Assembly (NCBI GenBank): GCA_030430205.1
Contig: JAUIGE010000001.1
Location: 248,001-312,000 of the forward strand
DNA: 64,000 nucleotides
Direction: 5' to 3'
From: Bacteroidia bacterium
Lineage (GTDB): Bacteria > Bacteroidota > Bacteroidia > J057
The notes under the pieces were generated by a model. It did not search any database, was not told the DNA's origin, and saw only the letters and a list, made by a program, of their open reading frames with translations. The position numbers were made by a program, and so were the translations under genes. Shown piece by piece: positions 17,186 through 24,668 of this stretch (positions are counted from its first letter, which is position 1; each line of letters begins with the position of its first letter).

Positions 17186-19903
17186 ATGCCTGGCTCCACA
17201 GACAAATCTCTGATCCACCGCATACCGAAAGAAATCAGCTCGCTTCAGCGGGGGGATAACCACCTTTTTGTGATCGGAATCAACGCCTACCGGCAGCTGG
17301 GAAAGCTGGAAAATGCCGTGCGCGATGCGCAGGCTTTCCGGGATGTGCTGCTGGAGCGCTATCGCTTTGAGGCATCGCATGTGACTGAGCTATATGATGC
17401 GCAGGCCAATCGCCGCAATATCATGCGTGAGCTAAGGGGCCTGGTAGGAGAACTCAAGCCAGAAGACAGCCTGATCATCTATTTTTCGGGCCATGGGCAC
17501 TTTGACCCGGTCCTGCAAGAAGGTCATTGGGTGCCGGTGGATGCGACCTATGACGTCATAGATGACTACATCCCTTACAACTTCCTGCAGCAGATCGCCC
17601 GCGCCATTCCGGCGCGCCATCTGCTGATGATCGTGGACTCCTGCTACTCAGGAGCGGTGCTGGTGCGGGAAAGAGATGCCGTCAAAGAGCGCTTTGAGCG
17701 CGACCCATCTCGCTGGCTGATCGCCTCCGGCCGCAATGAAGTTGTGCCTGACGGCAGCCTGATCGACAGGAACCACAGCCCTTTTGCCAAAGAGCTGCTC
17801 GATCTGCTCAGGAACTACAGCGAGGAAGGGCTGACGACCCAAATGCTGATCGCCCGTCTGACGGAAAACGTCAGCTACAATTCTAAGCAGACACCCATTG
17901 GGCAGGCCCTGCAGGCGGTAGGACACCAGGGAGGACAGTTTGTCTTTTATCCCCGCAAAAACGAGGCCCGGGACTGGGCCACTGCTCAACAAACAAATAC
18001 CGTCGCAGCCTACAGCCAGTTCCTGCAAAGCTATCCGCAAAGTGCGCATGCAGATGAGGCCGCCTGGCAGCTAGCCAGCCTCCAACACACCAAATCGGCT
18101 TATCGTCAATACATTGACCACGGCGGCAATCAAGTACAGGAAGCCATCCAGCGACTCGGCAGCATAGAAGAAAAAGAAAAATTCGAGCGGGCAAAACGCA
18201 AAGGAGAATCTGCTTTGCTGAAGTTCATGGTGGACTTCCCACAGAGTGACTTCCGGGCTCAGGCCCAGGCGGAGATCGCGCGCATCCGCGCACGGGAGCG
18301 CGAGCCCGAAGCCTTGCGCGACAGGCAGGATGGCGGGACGAAGGAAGCCCGTGCGCGCAAAGCGCCCGAGCAACAGGCGCAGGAGCGCCAACAAGCCAAA
18401 GAAGAAGCGCTCAGACGGAAAGAAGAGAAGCGCGCAGCCGCGGTCCCCTTATTGCAGCGCCCGCCTGTACGCTATGGGCTGATCGGCTTGCCGATCCTGA
18501 TCCTGCTCATTTGGGGAATCCCAAAACTTAGGGGTAGTAAAACAAACCCGGCTGATTGGCAAACATATAGCCGGCTGATTCAGAAAGCCGATAGCACATT
18601 CCAGGTAGGCAGAAATACACATGATCTCAAAACGGTCGAACATGCCAGAAACCTCTACACAGAAGCAAAAAGGCTAACCGATAGTCCCAAACCGAAAGAA
18701 CGCATACAGGCAGTCAACAAATGGGTCAGAACATATAATGATTCCCTGAAAAAACCAGTTGCCACGGCTCCCCAAACCAATGGTCTCGAAAGGACGGGCA
18801 CAGAAGACATACCATCCCAAGACCCTGTTCAATTGCTGATCGAACAAGGTTACCGCATCGTGTCCAACTGGCACCAGGAGGTCGCCATCTATGAAAAAGG
18901 TAGCAGCAACAAAGTGATGGGCCTCGTGAATAAAGACGCCCAACTCCTCGGCACCCCCTACTACAAAGTAGAAGAGCTCGCCAATGGTTACGCCATCTTT
19001 CACAAAGGCGGCAAGCGCGGCTACCTGGACCTGCAAGGCAAGGAGGTGGTCGCAGCGCGCTTCGATGCTGCCTGGCCCTTCGACCGCTCCGGACAGGCCA
19101 AGGTGAAGGAGGGAAGCAAGACCTTTTATATCAATACTTCAGGTGTATGTGTGAAGGGTTGTGAGGAGGCTGTGGCTGCTACAACACCTACCCCTATAGA
19201 TCAGATCCCCATTCCAAAGATGAAGCGGATTGCAGGAGGGACTTTTTTGATGGGAGATACCAACAGCAGCCCAGAAGATGAAAAGCCTGTGCATAAAGTG
19301 ACAGTCAACTCTTTTGAAATAGGCGTATATGAGGTAACACAAAAAGAATGGAAAGCCGTTATGGGCAGCAACCCCAGCTATTTCAAATGCGACAACTGTC
19401 CGGTCGAATTGGTGTCATGGGATAATGTGCAAAAATACATCCGCAAACTCAATCAGTTAACAAGCTCGAACTTCCGCCTCCCCACCGAAGCCGAGTGGGA
19501 ATACGCCGCAGGCGGTGGCATGATAGACCGCAACAGTGATGGCAGCCGCAAATACACCTTCGCAGGCGGCGATAACCTGGACAGTTACGGCTGGAATAAG
19601 AGCAACAGCGGCAGCAAAACCCATCCCATAGGTCAGAAGCGCCCCAATGGGCTGGGGCTCTATGATATGTCCGGTAATGTATGGGAGTGGTGCCAGGACT
19701 GGTACGGTTCGGACTACTATTCGACTTGCAATTCTCTGGGGACGGTTTCTAACCCCCAAGGGCCGAATTCTAGTACGGGCCGGGTACTACGGGGGGGTAG
19801 CTGGGACAGCGGCGCCTTCTTCTACCGTGTTGCCGATCGCTACGGCATCAGCCCCGACCACCGCAACAGCGATTATGGCTTTCGCCTGGCCAGGACCCTT
19901 TAA
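17186..19903 (+). CDS. Membrane-anchored caspase-like protein with WG-type repeats and a C-terminal FGE/C-type-lectin-like domain (putative DGR target)
   Basis: 905 residues. The N-terminal caspase (C14) domain (about 22-260) has the dyad His103 in YFSGHGHFD and Cys153 in VDSCYSG. A helical TPR-like part (about 265-385) and a Gln/Arg/Glu-rich coiled stretch lead to one membrane segment (about 431-449, LIGLPILILLIWG). Basic residues precede it and no signal peptide exists, so the caspase should be cytoplasmic and the rest periplasmic. WG-like repeats follow (about 545-650), then an FGE-sulfatase/SUMF1-type domain (672-905: MKRIAGGTFLMGD, RLPTEAEWEYA, SGNVWEWCQDWYG). It lacks the paired cysteines of true formylglycine-generating enzyme, so it is probably a binding fold. 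The tail from about 865 looks like the variable region of a diversity-generating retroelement. Confidence 0.85.
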   Translation: MPGSTDKSLIHRIPKEISSLQRGDNHLFVIGINAYRQLGKLENAVRDAQAFRDVLLERYRFEASHVTELYDAQANRRNIMRELRGLVGELKPEDSLIIYFSGHGHFDPVLQEGHWVPVDATYDVIDDYIPYNFLQQIARAIPARHLLMIVDSCYSGAVLVRERDAVKERFERDPSRWLIASGRNEVVPDGSLIDRNHSPFAKELLDLLRNYSEEGLTTQMLIARLTENVSYNSKQTPIGQALQAVGHQGGQFVFYPRKNEARDWATAQQTNTVAAYSQFLQSYPQSAHADEAAWQLASLQHTKSAYRQYIDHGGNQVQEAIQRLGSIEEKEKFERAKRKGESALLKFMVDFPQSDFRAQAQAEIARIRAREREPEALRDRQDGGTKEARARKAPEQQAQERQQAKEEALRRKEEKRAAAVPLLQRPPVRYGLIGLPILILLIWGIPKLRGSKTNPADWQTYSRLIQKADSTFQVGRNTHDLKTVEHARNLYTEAKRLTDSPKPKERIQAVNKWVRTYNDSLKKPVATAPQTNGLERTGTEDIPSQDPVQLLIEQGYRIVSNWHQEVAIYEKGSSNKVMGLVNKDAQLLGTPYYKVEELANGYAIFHKGGKRGYLDLQGKEVVAARFDAAWPFDRSGQAKVKEGSKTFYINTSGVCVKGCEEAVAATTPTPIDQIPIPKMKRIAGGTFLMGDTNSSPEDEKPVHKVTVNSFEIGVYEVTQKEWKAVMGSNPSYFKCDNCPVELVSWDNVQKYIRKLNQLTSSNFRLPTEAEWEYAAGGGMIDRNSDGSRKYTFAGGDNLDSYGWNKSNSGSKTHPIGQKRPNGLGLYDMSGNVWEWCQDWYGSDYYSTCNSLGTVSNPQGPNSSTGRVLRGGSWDSGAFFYRVADRYGISPDHRNSDYGFRLARTL
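19779..19890 (+). other. Putative variable region (VR) of a diversity-generating retroelement target
   Basis: The segment encodes RVLRGGSWDSGAFFYRVADR, then YGISPDHRNSDYGFRLA, at the place in the C-type-lectin fold where retroelement-diversified proteins vary. The 17 codons at the typical variable positions (D, S, G, F, F, Y, D, Y, G, I, S, D, H, N, S, D, Y) all end in C or T, as expected if they derive from AAC/AAT codons of a template repeat by adenine-specific mutagenesis. The framework residues (RGGSW, R-V-A-R, P, R, GFRLA) fit known targets. Neither a template repeat nor a reverse transcriptase was found in this window. Confidence 0.5.
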
Positions 19904-19956
19904 CTTTTATTTCTCGCCTTTTTACCTTTTTCCTTTTTACACCCCCCGTCCTAGAC

Positions 19957-20010
19957 GCCCCCCTCAGGAAGGGGGCTGACGTGTTACATGAGGCGCTTTG
20001 CGCCTTTTCT
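19957..20010 (+). terminator. Hairpins after the caspase gene, including a Rho-independent-type terminator
   Basis: Two stems follow the stop codon. The first is GCCCCC/GGGGGC with an 8-base loop (19957-19976) and no T-run. The second is AGGCGC-TTT-GCGCCT followed by TTTCTTGT (19991-20010), a compact terminator. A GC-rich hairpin just after the variable region also recalls structures near the 3' end of retroelement targets (inference). From 20011 to 20143 no gene or further element was recognised. Confidence 0.6.
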
Positions 20011-20143
20011 TGTCAACGCACCGCGTACAACCACCCGTAGCGGGATTTGGCAACGAATAATTGTTGCCGTGCGAATCAACCCATGAGATACAACTTGTAT
20101 CCTTGAAAATGGAAACCCAGCCTTTCAATTTTCAAGGGAAATA

Positions 20144-20557
20144 TCACTTCTTCCCACTCAAATGCTCAATAAGCAACTCTTTTTCCTTGATGATTTGCTC
20201 CAATAGCTCTACTTCTCGCTCTAGCGAAGTGATCCGCTGTGTGAGAAGGTTTGTTTGTTCGACACTGTTACCGTATGCAGCTTGAGGTTCCTGAATACTG
20301 AGCGTATATCCACTTTTGTTTCTGTATTCCGTCTGAAAATCTTCTCCTAAATCTCCTTCCCCCAAAATAAGCCAATAAGGATTAAGCTGCGGGTATTGCC
20401 TCACGATTTGCTGGATGAGCTTAAAGCCCGGAGAACCACCTCTATTTATTAGGTTGCTAATAGTCTGTGGTTTGGCTCCTAATTTTTGCGCGAAGGCCCT
20501 TTGGTTCCCTTCACAAGTCAAGGCGATAAGGTATTTGATTCTTTGGTCAATTGTCAT
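20144..20557 (-). CDS. XRE-family HTH repressor-like protein with C-terminal coiled coil
   Basis: 137 residues from the ATG at 20557 (a TTG one codon earlier is less likely). Residues 5-60 carry a helix-turn-helix: IKYLIALTCEGNQRAFAQKL, then GAKPQTISNLINRGGSPGF. PYWLILGEGD follows, a phrase typical of phage-repressor-like XRE proteins of Bacteroidota. The last 45 residues form a leucine-heptad coiled coil (LLTQRITSLEREVELLEQII), probably for dimerisation. It is transcribed away from xisH across a 135-base spacer that contains a dyad (20590-20622) fitting an operator. It may control xisHI; no lysogeny genes are near. Confidence 0.8.
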   Translation of the reverse strand: MTIDQRIKYLIALTCEGNQRAFAQKLGAKPQTISNLINRGGSPGFKLIQQIVRQYPQLNPYWLILGEGDLGEDFQTEYRNKSGYTLSIQEPQAAYGNSVEQTNLLTQRITSLEREVELLEQIIKEKELLIEHLSGKK

Positions 20558-20589
20558 CAATAAGCAGAATTGAAAAATTCACACACTTT

Positions 20590-20622
20590 TACACAAAAGT
20601 TTATTTTGTAAATTTTTGTGTA
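20590..20622. promoter_or_regulatory. Candidate operator between XRE gene and xisH
   Basis: Perfect 9-base inverted repeat TACACAAAA/TTTTGTGTA with a 15-base spacer, in the divergent AT-rich spacer. A related half-site (ACACACTTTTACAC) overlaps its left arm. It begins 33 bases from the XRE start and ends 73 bases before the xisH start, so a bound repressor could act on both promoters. Confidence 0.4.
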
Positions 20623-20695
20623 TATTTTTACTTTATTCTATCTTCATATCTCAGATGAATAGTAAATACAGTGGCATAAAATAACTATATTTAAG

Positions 20696-21109
20696 ATGGC
20701 TAAAGACTATTTTCATGAACTTGTTAAAGAAGCATTGATCAAAGAAGGTTGGCTTATTACCCATGATCCCCTTTCATTAAAGGAATGGGACCCAAAATGG
20801 GAAATAGATCTCGGAGCAGAGAAGATAATTGCAGCAGAAAAAGAAAGTGAAAAAATAGCAGTTGAAGTAAAGTCTTTTTTGAATGAGTCTTTTGCTTATG
20901 AATTTCATGCAGCCTTAGGCCAATATATCAATTACAAACTGGGCCTGGGGCAGATAGACATCAATAGAAAACTATTTCTGGCAGTACCATTAGAAGTTTG
21001 GGAAACAGAGTTTCAGCGTAAAGGCATCCAATTTTCAGTAAACAACCTGAACATCAGATTGATCGTGTACAATACAGAAACCAAAGAAATCGAAAAATGG
21101 ATACAGTAA
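20696..21109 (+). CDS. xisH: XisH family protein
   Basis: 137 residues. The sequence matches the XisH family from its start (AKDYFHELVKEALIKEGW, then ITHDPLSL) through the core IDLGAEKIIAAEKESEKIAVEVKSF, with an E-x-K pair after an upstream Asp, as in PD-(D/E)XK nuclease folds, to the end (RLIVYNTETKEIEKWIQ). In heterocyst-forming cyanobacteria XisH and XisI are needed for excision of the fdxN element with recombinase XisF. Most homologues occur with no such element, in many copies, and their function is unresolved. Here xisI overlaps by 13 bases and no recombinase is nearby. The pair is unusual outside cyanobacteria and may have moved in horizontally. Confidence 0.85.
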   Translation: MAKDYFHELVKEALIKEGWLITHDPLSLKEWDPKWEIDLGAEKIIAAEKESEKIAVEVKSFLNESFAYEFHAALGQYINYKLGLGQIDINRKLFLAVPLEVWETEFQRKGIQFSVNNLNIRLIVYNTETKEIEKWIQ

Positions 21110-21456
21110 TTTCAAAAATCGAGCAACATACACAGATCGTTTCCCAATACTTGCGTGATTTGGCAGAGGAAAAGAATAATGCTTTAGGTAATGAAATGAC
21201 CTATCAGGCAGTGGTGGATGCTGAGCAAAAGCACTTTTTACTGATCCAAATGGGGTGGCAAGAGCATGCGTTTTTGTATTCCGTTTTAATCCACCTGGAT
21301 ATTCACCCTGAAACAGGCAACATCTGGATTCAGCAAAATAATACGGAAATCCTGGTAGCTCAGGAAATGGGAGAAATGGGAATTCCCAAAACCCATTTTG
21401 TGCTGGGGTTTCGGCCGGAGCATCTGCGGGTACATTCGGACTATGCGGTGGCATGA
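21097..21456 (+). CDS. xisI: XisI family protein
   Basis: 119 residues, typical XisI length. Family marks: an N-terminal helix (ISKIEQHTQIVSQYL), then QAVVDAEQKHFLLIQMGW, and the sequence HLDIHPETGNIWIQQNNTE with the downstream FVLGFRPEHLRVHSDYAVA ending common to the family. It overlaps xisH by 13 bases and is very probably its partner. XisI proteins are small alpha/beta proteins thought to act with XisH; no enzymatic motif is evident. After the stop, a 133-base gap holds the palindrome of the next gene. Confidence 0.85.
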   Translation: MDTVISKIEQHTQIVSQYLRDLAEEKNNALGNEMTYQAVVDAEQKHFLLIQMGWQEHAFLYSVLIHLDIHPETGNIWIQQNNTEILVAQEMGEMGIPKTHFVLGFRPEHLRVHSDYAVA

Positions 21457-21533
21457 TCTCTTATTCCCCTCAAGGAGCCTAATCCTCGCACACATCTTTT
21501 TGGGAATTATTCAACACCCGCAGGCGACATATT

Positions 21534-21572
21534 TTTGTCCAAATTAAAAATACAGTTTTTAATTTGGACAAA
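21534..21572. promoter_or_regulatory. Perfect 17-base inverted repeat in front of DUF4143 ATPase copy 2
   Basis: Arms 21534-21550 (TTTGTCCAAATTAAAAA) and 21556-21572 (TTTTTAATTTGGACAAA) are perfect reverse complements around TACAG. The site ends 17 bases before the ATG at 21590. A TTG near 21535-21537 and a TAATTTGG near 21560 could be promoter elements, so the palindrome would overlap the promoter. It is placed like the palindrome before the first DUF4143 gene but shares no sequence with it. Confidence 0.65.
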
Positions 21573-21589
21573 TTTGCATATTTTTCAAT

Positions 21590-22753
21590 ATGATTAGTCG
21601 TCATCTATCTCAACAAATCCGAAATGCCGCACAACAAATGCCAGTGATCAGTGTGACTGGCCCGAGGCAATCGGGGAAAACCACTTTGTGTAAAGGATTA
21701 TTCCCTGACTATTTTTATGCAAATCTTGAAAATCCTGAAACAAGGAATTTTGCCATTGAGGATCCTCAGAAATTTTTACAGCAAGGTGAAAAAGGGATGG
21801 TCATAGATGAAGCCCAATATGCCCCCGAACTTTTTTCCTATATCCAGGCGAAGGTAGATGAAACTGGAAATAATGGTGAATATATCCTCAGTGGTTCCCA
21901 AAACTTCCTGTTTATGGAAAAAATCAGCCAAAGTTTGGCGGGCAGAGTTGCTGTTTTTCACCTGTTGCCTTTTTCACTGGAAGAGCTTAAACCAACTTCT
22001 CATAAACCCGAAAGCCCTTATGATTACATTTTGACAGGCGGATACCCCCGCATTTATGACCAGGAAGTAGACCTGAATATTTTTTTCCCATCTTATGTGC
22101 AAACCTATGTCGAAAGAGATGTCAGGCAGCTGATTAATGTTGGAGATTTAGATCAGTTTCAACTTTTTACCCGAATATGTGCAGGCAGGGTTGGACAATT
22201 ATTCAATCAAAGTGCAATTTCAAACGAAACGGGCCTCAGTCAACCCACAGCAAAAAGATGGCTCTCCCTTCTCCAAACCAGTTTTATAGCCTACACCCTG
22301 CCTCCCTATTTTCGAAATTTTAACAAACGTCTGACCAAGACCCCCAAAATGTATTTTTATGATACAGGCCTGGCCTGCTATTTATTAGGAATCAGGACCG
22401 TACAAGAATTAGAAACGCACTATGCGAGAGGCGCTTTGTTTGAGAACTTTGTGATAAATGAAGTGATGAAATTTTTCCAAAATAGAGGAGAGAATCAACC
22501 TTTATACTATTGGCGTGATAAAACCGGGCATGAGGTTGACTTAGTGGTAGATATTGGTGGTAAGATGTATCCTTTCGAAATAAAAAGCGGGCAAACGATT
22601 CAATCAGCATTTTTCAAAAACCTGTCATTTTTTAACCGAATTGCAGAAAATGATCCAGAATTGTCGACAATCATCTATGGGGGAGAAACGAGCCAAAATC
22701 GCTCTAAGGGCAACCTAAGAAGTTGGCGGGAGATCATGGATGGGAGGTGGTAA
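21590..22753 (+). CDS. AAA/ORC-like ATPase with DUF4143 C-terminal nuclease-like domain (copy 2)
   Basis: 387 residues. Walker A GPRQSGKT at 24-31, Walker B MVIDEAQ at 70-76, a SGSQNFLFM sensor strand, a YVERDVRQLINVGDLDQF segment and a winged-helix-like AISNETGLSQPTAKRWLS region at the middle. The C-terminal core GHEVDLVVDIGG followed by FEIKSGQTI (about 308-335) is PD-(D/E)XK-like. It is only distantly related to copy 1 at 11605 (different subfamily wording throughout) but has the same domain order. Function of the family is unestablished. It ends 58 bases before the sulfatase gene and closes an island with caspase, XRE and xisHI. Confidence 0.87.
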   Translation: MISRHLSQQIRNAAQQMPVISVTGPRQSGKTTLCKGLFPDYFYANLENPETRNFAIEDPQKFLQQGEKGMVIDEAQYAPELFSYIQAKVDETGNNGEYILSGSQNFLFMEKISQSLAGRVAVFHLLPFSLEELKPTSHKPESPYDYILTGGYPRIYDQEVDLNIFFPSYVQTYVERDVRQLINVGDLDQFQLFTRICAGRVGQLFNQSAISNETGLSQPTAKRWLSLLQTSFIAYTLPPYFRNFNKRLTKTPKMYFYDTGLACYLLGIRTVQELETHYARGALFENFVINEVMKFFQNRGENQPLYYWRDKTGHEVDLVVDIGGKMYPFEIKSGQTIQSAFFKNLSFFNRIAENDPELSTIIYGGETSQNRSKGNLRSWREIMDGRW

Positions 22754-22811
22754 GACGTAGAACGAGCCTGCCAGATTTACAGCGATGATCAGATACGTAT
22801 TTGTTTAAATC

Positions 22812-24485
22812 ATGAAAAAAATCCACCTCATCCCCCTCCTGTTTCTCCTGGCAGCCTGCGCGCAGCAGCCCCGGGACATCCGCCCCAACATCCTCCTGAT
22901 CGTCGCCGACGATCTCGGCTATACAGACCTCGGCTGCTACGGCAGCGAGATACGCACCCCCAACCTGGATGCGCTGGCGCAGCAGGGCATCAGAAATACT
23001 TCTTTCTGTACGGCACCGACCTGCTCGCCTACGCGGGCGATGCTGCTCACCGGTGTGGACAACCACCGCGCAGGTTTGGGCACCATGCATGGCGACGGGG
23101 CCCCCAATCAGGAAGGCCAGCCCGGCTATGAGGGCTACCTGAATCAGCAGGTGGTGAGCCTGCCTCAACTGCTGCAGGATGCAGGCTATTTTACAGCCAT
23201 GGCTGGCAAGTGGCATTTGGGATCGGCGGACGGACAACGTCCGCAGCAAAGGGGCTTTAGCCGTTCTTACGGCTTGATTCCCGGCGGTGGTGGGCACTTT
23301 TCGGATATGCAGCCGCTGGTTGCGGCTCAGGGGAAAAAGGGATATTATGCGGAAGATGATTTGACATTGGATACGCTGCCTCCGGGCTTTTACAGCAGTA
23401 AAAATTATACGGAGAAACTCATCCAATACCTGCATGAAAGCAAGCAGTCGGGCAAGCCCTTCTTTGGCTTTTTGGCCTTGACTTCGCCCCACTGGCCTTT
23501 GCAGGTTCCTGATGCTTACCTGGATTTGTATAAAGGTCGATATGACGAAGGCTATGAGGCACTTGCCGTCGCAAGGTTCAAACGCGCCCAGGAAAAGGGA
23601 GCCATCCCTGCCAATGCCCAACTCCCTCCGCTCGCGCCCAATGTGATGCCCTGGGACAGCCTGAGCGAAGAAGAAAAGCAAGTTGAAGCCAGAAGCATGG
23701 AAATCTATGCCGCCATGGTCGAGCGCATGGATTTTCATATCGGCAGGCTGATCGCTCAGCTGAAAGAGATGGACGAATATGACAATACGCTGATCATTTT
23801 CCATTCAGACAATGGAGCAGAAGGCAACTCCATCATGGGCTATGCCGGAACCGGCGAATGGGTGGACACGACTTTTGACAATTCGCTGGAGAATATCGGC
23901 AGGCCGAATTCCTATGTGCAGCAAGGGCCCGGATGGGCGCATGTGAGTGCTTTGCCTTTTTCCTGGTACAAAGCCTTTGCCACGGAAGGCGGCGTAAGAG
24001 CGCCTTCGATCATCGTGCACCACCAGCTGCCGCTTCCGGCAGGAAGCTGGAATCATCAGTTTCTGTCCGTGATGGACATCGCCCCAACTGCGCTGGAACT
24101 TGCCGGTGTCCGGCACCCGGACAGCATCTATGAGGGACGCAGCATTTTTCCCATGAATGGAAGCTCTATGTTAAGCTGGCTGAATGGCAAGGCCCCTTTT
24201 GTGCATCTGCCGGATGCGGCGCATGGCTGGGAGCTATTCGGGCGCAGAGGCCTGCGCAAAGGCGAGTGGAAATTGGGGTGGATGGAATCCCCCTATGGAC
24301 AGAGCGAGTGGCAGCTTTATAATCTGCGGGAAGACATTGCGGAGCAATATGACCTGGCTGCGGAGCAGGAGGAAAAGCTCGAAGAGCTTGTGGCGGATTG
24401 GGAGGAATATGTCAAATCAGTAGACCTGATCATCCCTTCTGAACCCACAGCCTATGGCTCAGAGGACTATTGGCGGGATAATTGA
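22812..24485 (+). CDS. Arylsulfatase-type sulfatase lipoprotein (family S1)
   Basis: 557 residues. A lipoprotein signal ends in LLAAC with Cys16. The sulfatase signature Cys71-Ser-Pro-Thr-Arg75 is the site where formylglycine is made, so a formylglycine-generating enzyme or anaerobic maturase must act on it. Metal-binding Asp33-Asp34 (VADDLGYTD), GKWHLG (about 136-141) and HSDNGAEG (about 333-340) complete the S1 active site. It hydrolyses sulfate esters of carbohydrates or aryl compounds; the real substrate cannot be read. No SusC/D or glycoside hydrolase genes are near, so it is not in an obvious polysaccharide locus. Confidence 0.92.
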   Translation: MKKIHLIPLLFLLAACAQQPRDIRPNILLIVADDLGYTDLGCYGSEIRTPNLDALAQQGIRNTSFCTAPTCSPTRAMLLTGVDNHRAGLGTMHGDGAPNQEGQPGYEGYLNQQVVSLPQLLQDAGYFTAMAGKWHLGSADGQRPQQRGFSRSYGLIPGGGGHFSDMQPLVAAQGKKGYYAEDDLTLDTLPPGFYSSKNYTEKLIQYLHESKQSGKPFFGFLALTSPHWPLQVPDAYLDLYKGRYDEGYEALAVARFKRAQEKGAIPANAQLPPLAPNVMPWDSLSEEEKQVEARSMEIYAAMVERMDFHIGRLIAQLKEMDEYDNTLIIFHSDNGAEGNSIMGYAGTGEWVDTTFDNSLENIGRPNSYVQQGPGWAHVSALPFSWYKAFATEGGVRAPSIIVHHQLPLPAGSWNHQFLSVMDIAPTALELAGVRHPDSIYEGRSIFPMNGSSMLSWLNGKAPFVHLPDAAHGWELFGRRGLRKGEWKLGWMESPYGQSEWQLYNLREDIAEQYDLAAEQEEKLEELVADWEEYVKSVDLIIPSEPTAYGSEDYWRDN

Positions 24486-24548
24486 TTTTTTGAAAAGAAG
24501 CCGGTTACTTTTTCTATTTTCAGGACATTACCATTAAAACTATTTTCA

Positions 24549-24573
24549 TAAAATATTGATAGTCAATATTTTA
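24549..24573. other. Perfect 11-base inverted repeat before the M4 protease gene
   Basis: TAAAATATTGA and TCAATATTTTA around TAG. It sits 64 bases after the sulfatase stop and 96 before the protease start. It could be a weak AT-type terminator for the sulfatase or an operator for the protease. The 182-base gap holds nothing else recognisable. Confidence 0.4.
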
Positions 24574-24668
24574 AAAAGAAAAAACATTGCATTTTTCGAT
24601 AAAAATTACTACTATTCATTTCGAAGAAAGCTAGTCCAATCGCTATTTTTTCACTCAACAAAAATCTC

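Noticed and set aside
19200-19903. FGE-sulfatase domain as the maturase of the nearby sulfatase (22812)
   Set aside because: The domain lacks the two cysteines needed for formylglycine formation and is fused to a caspase; it is more likely a binding fold.
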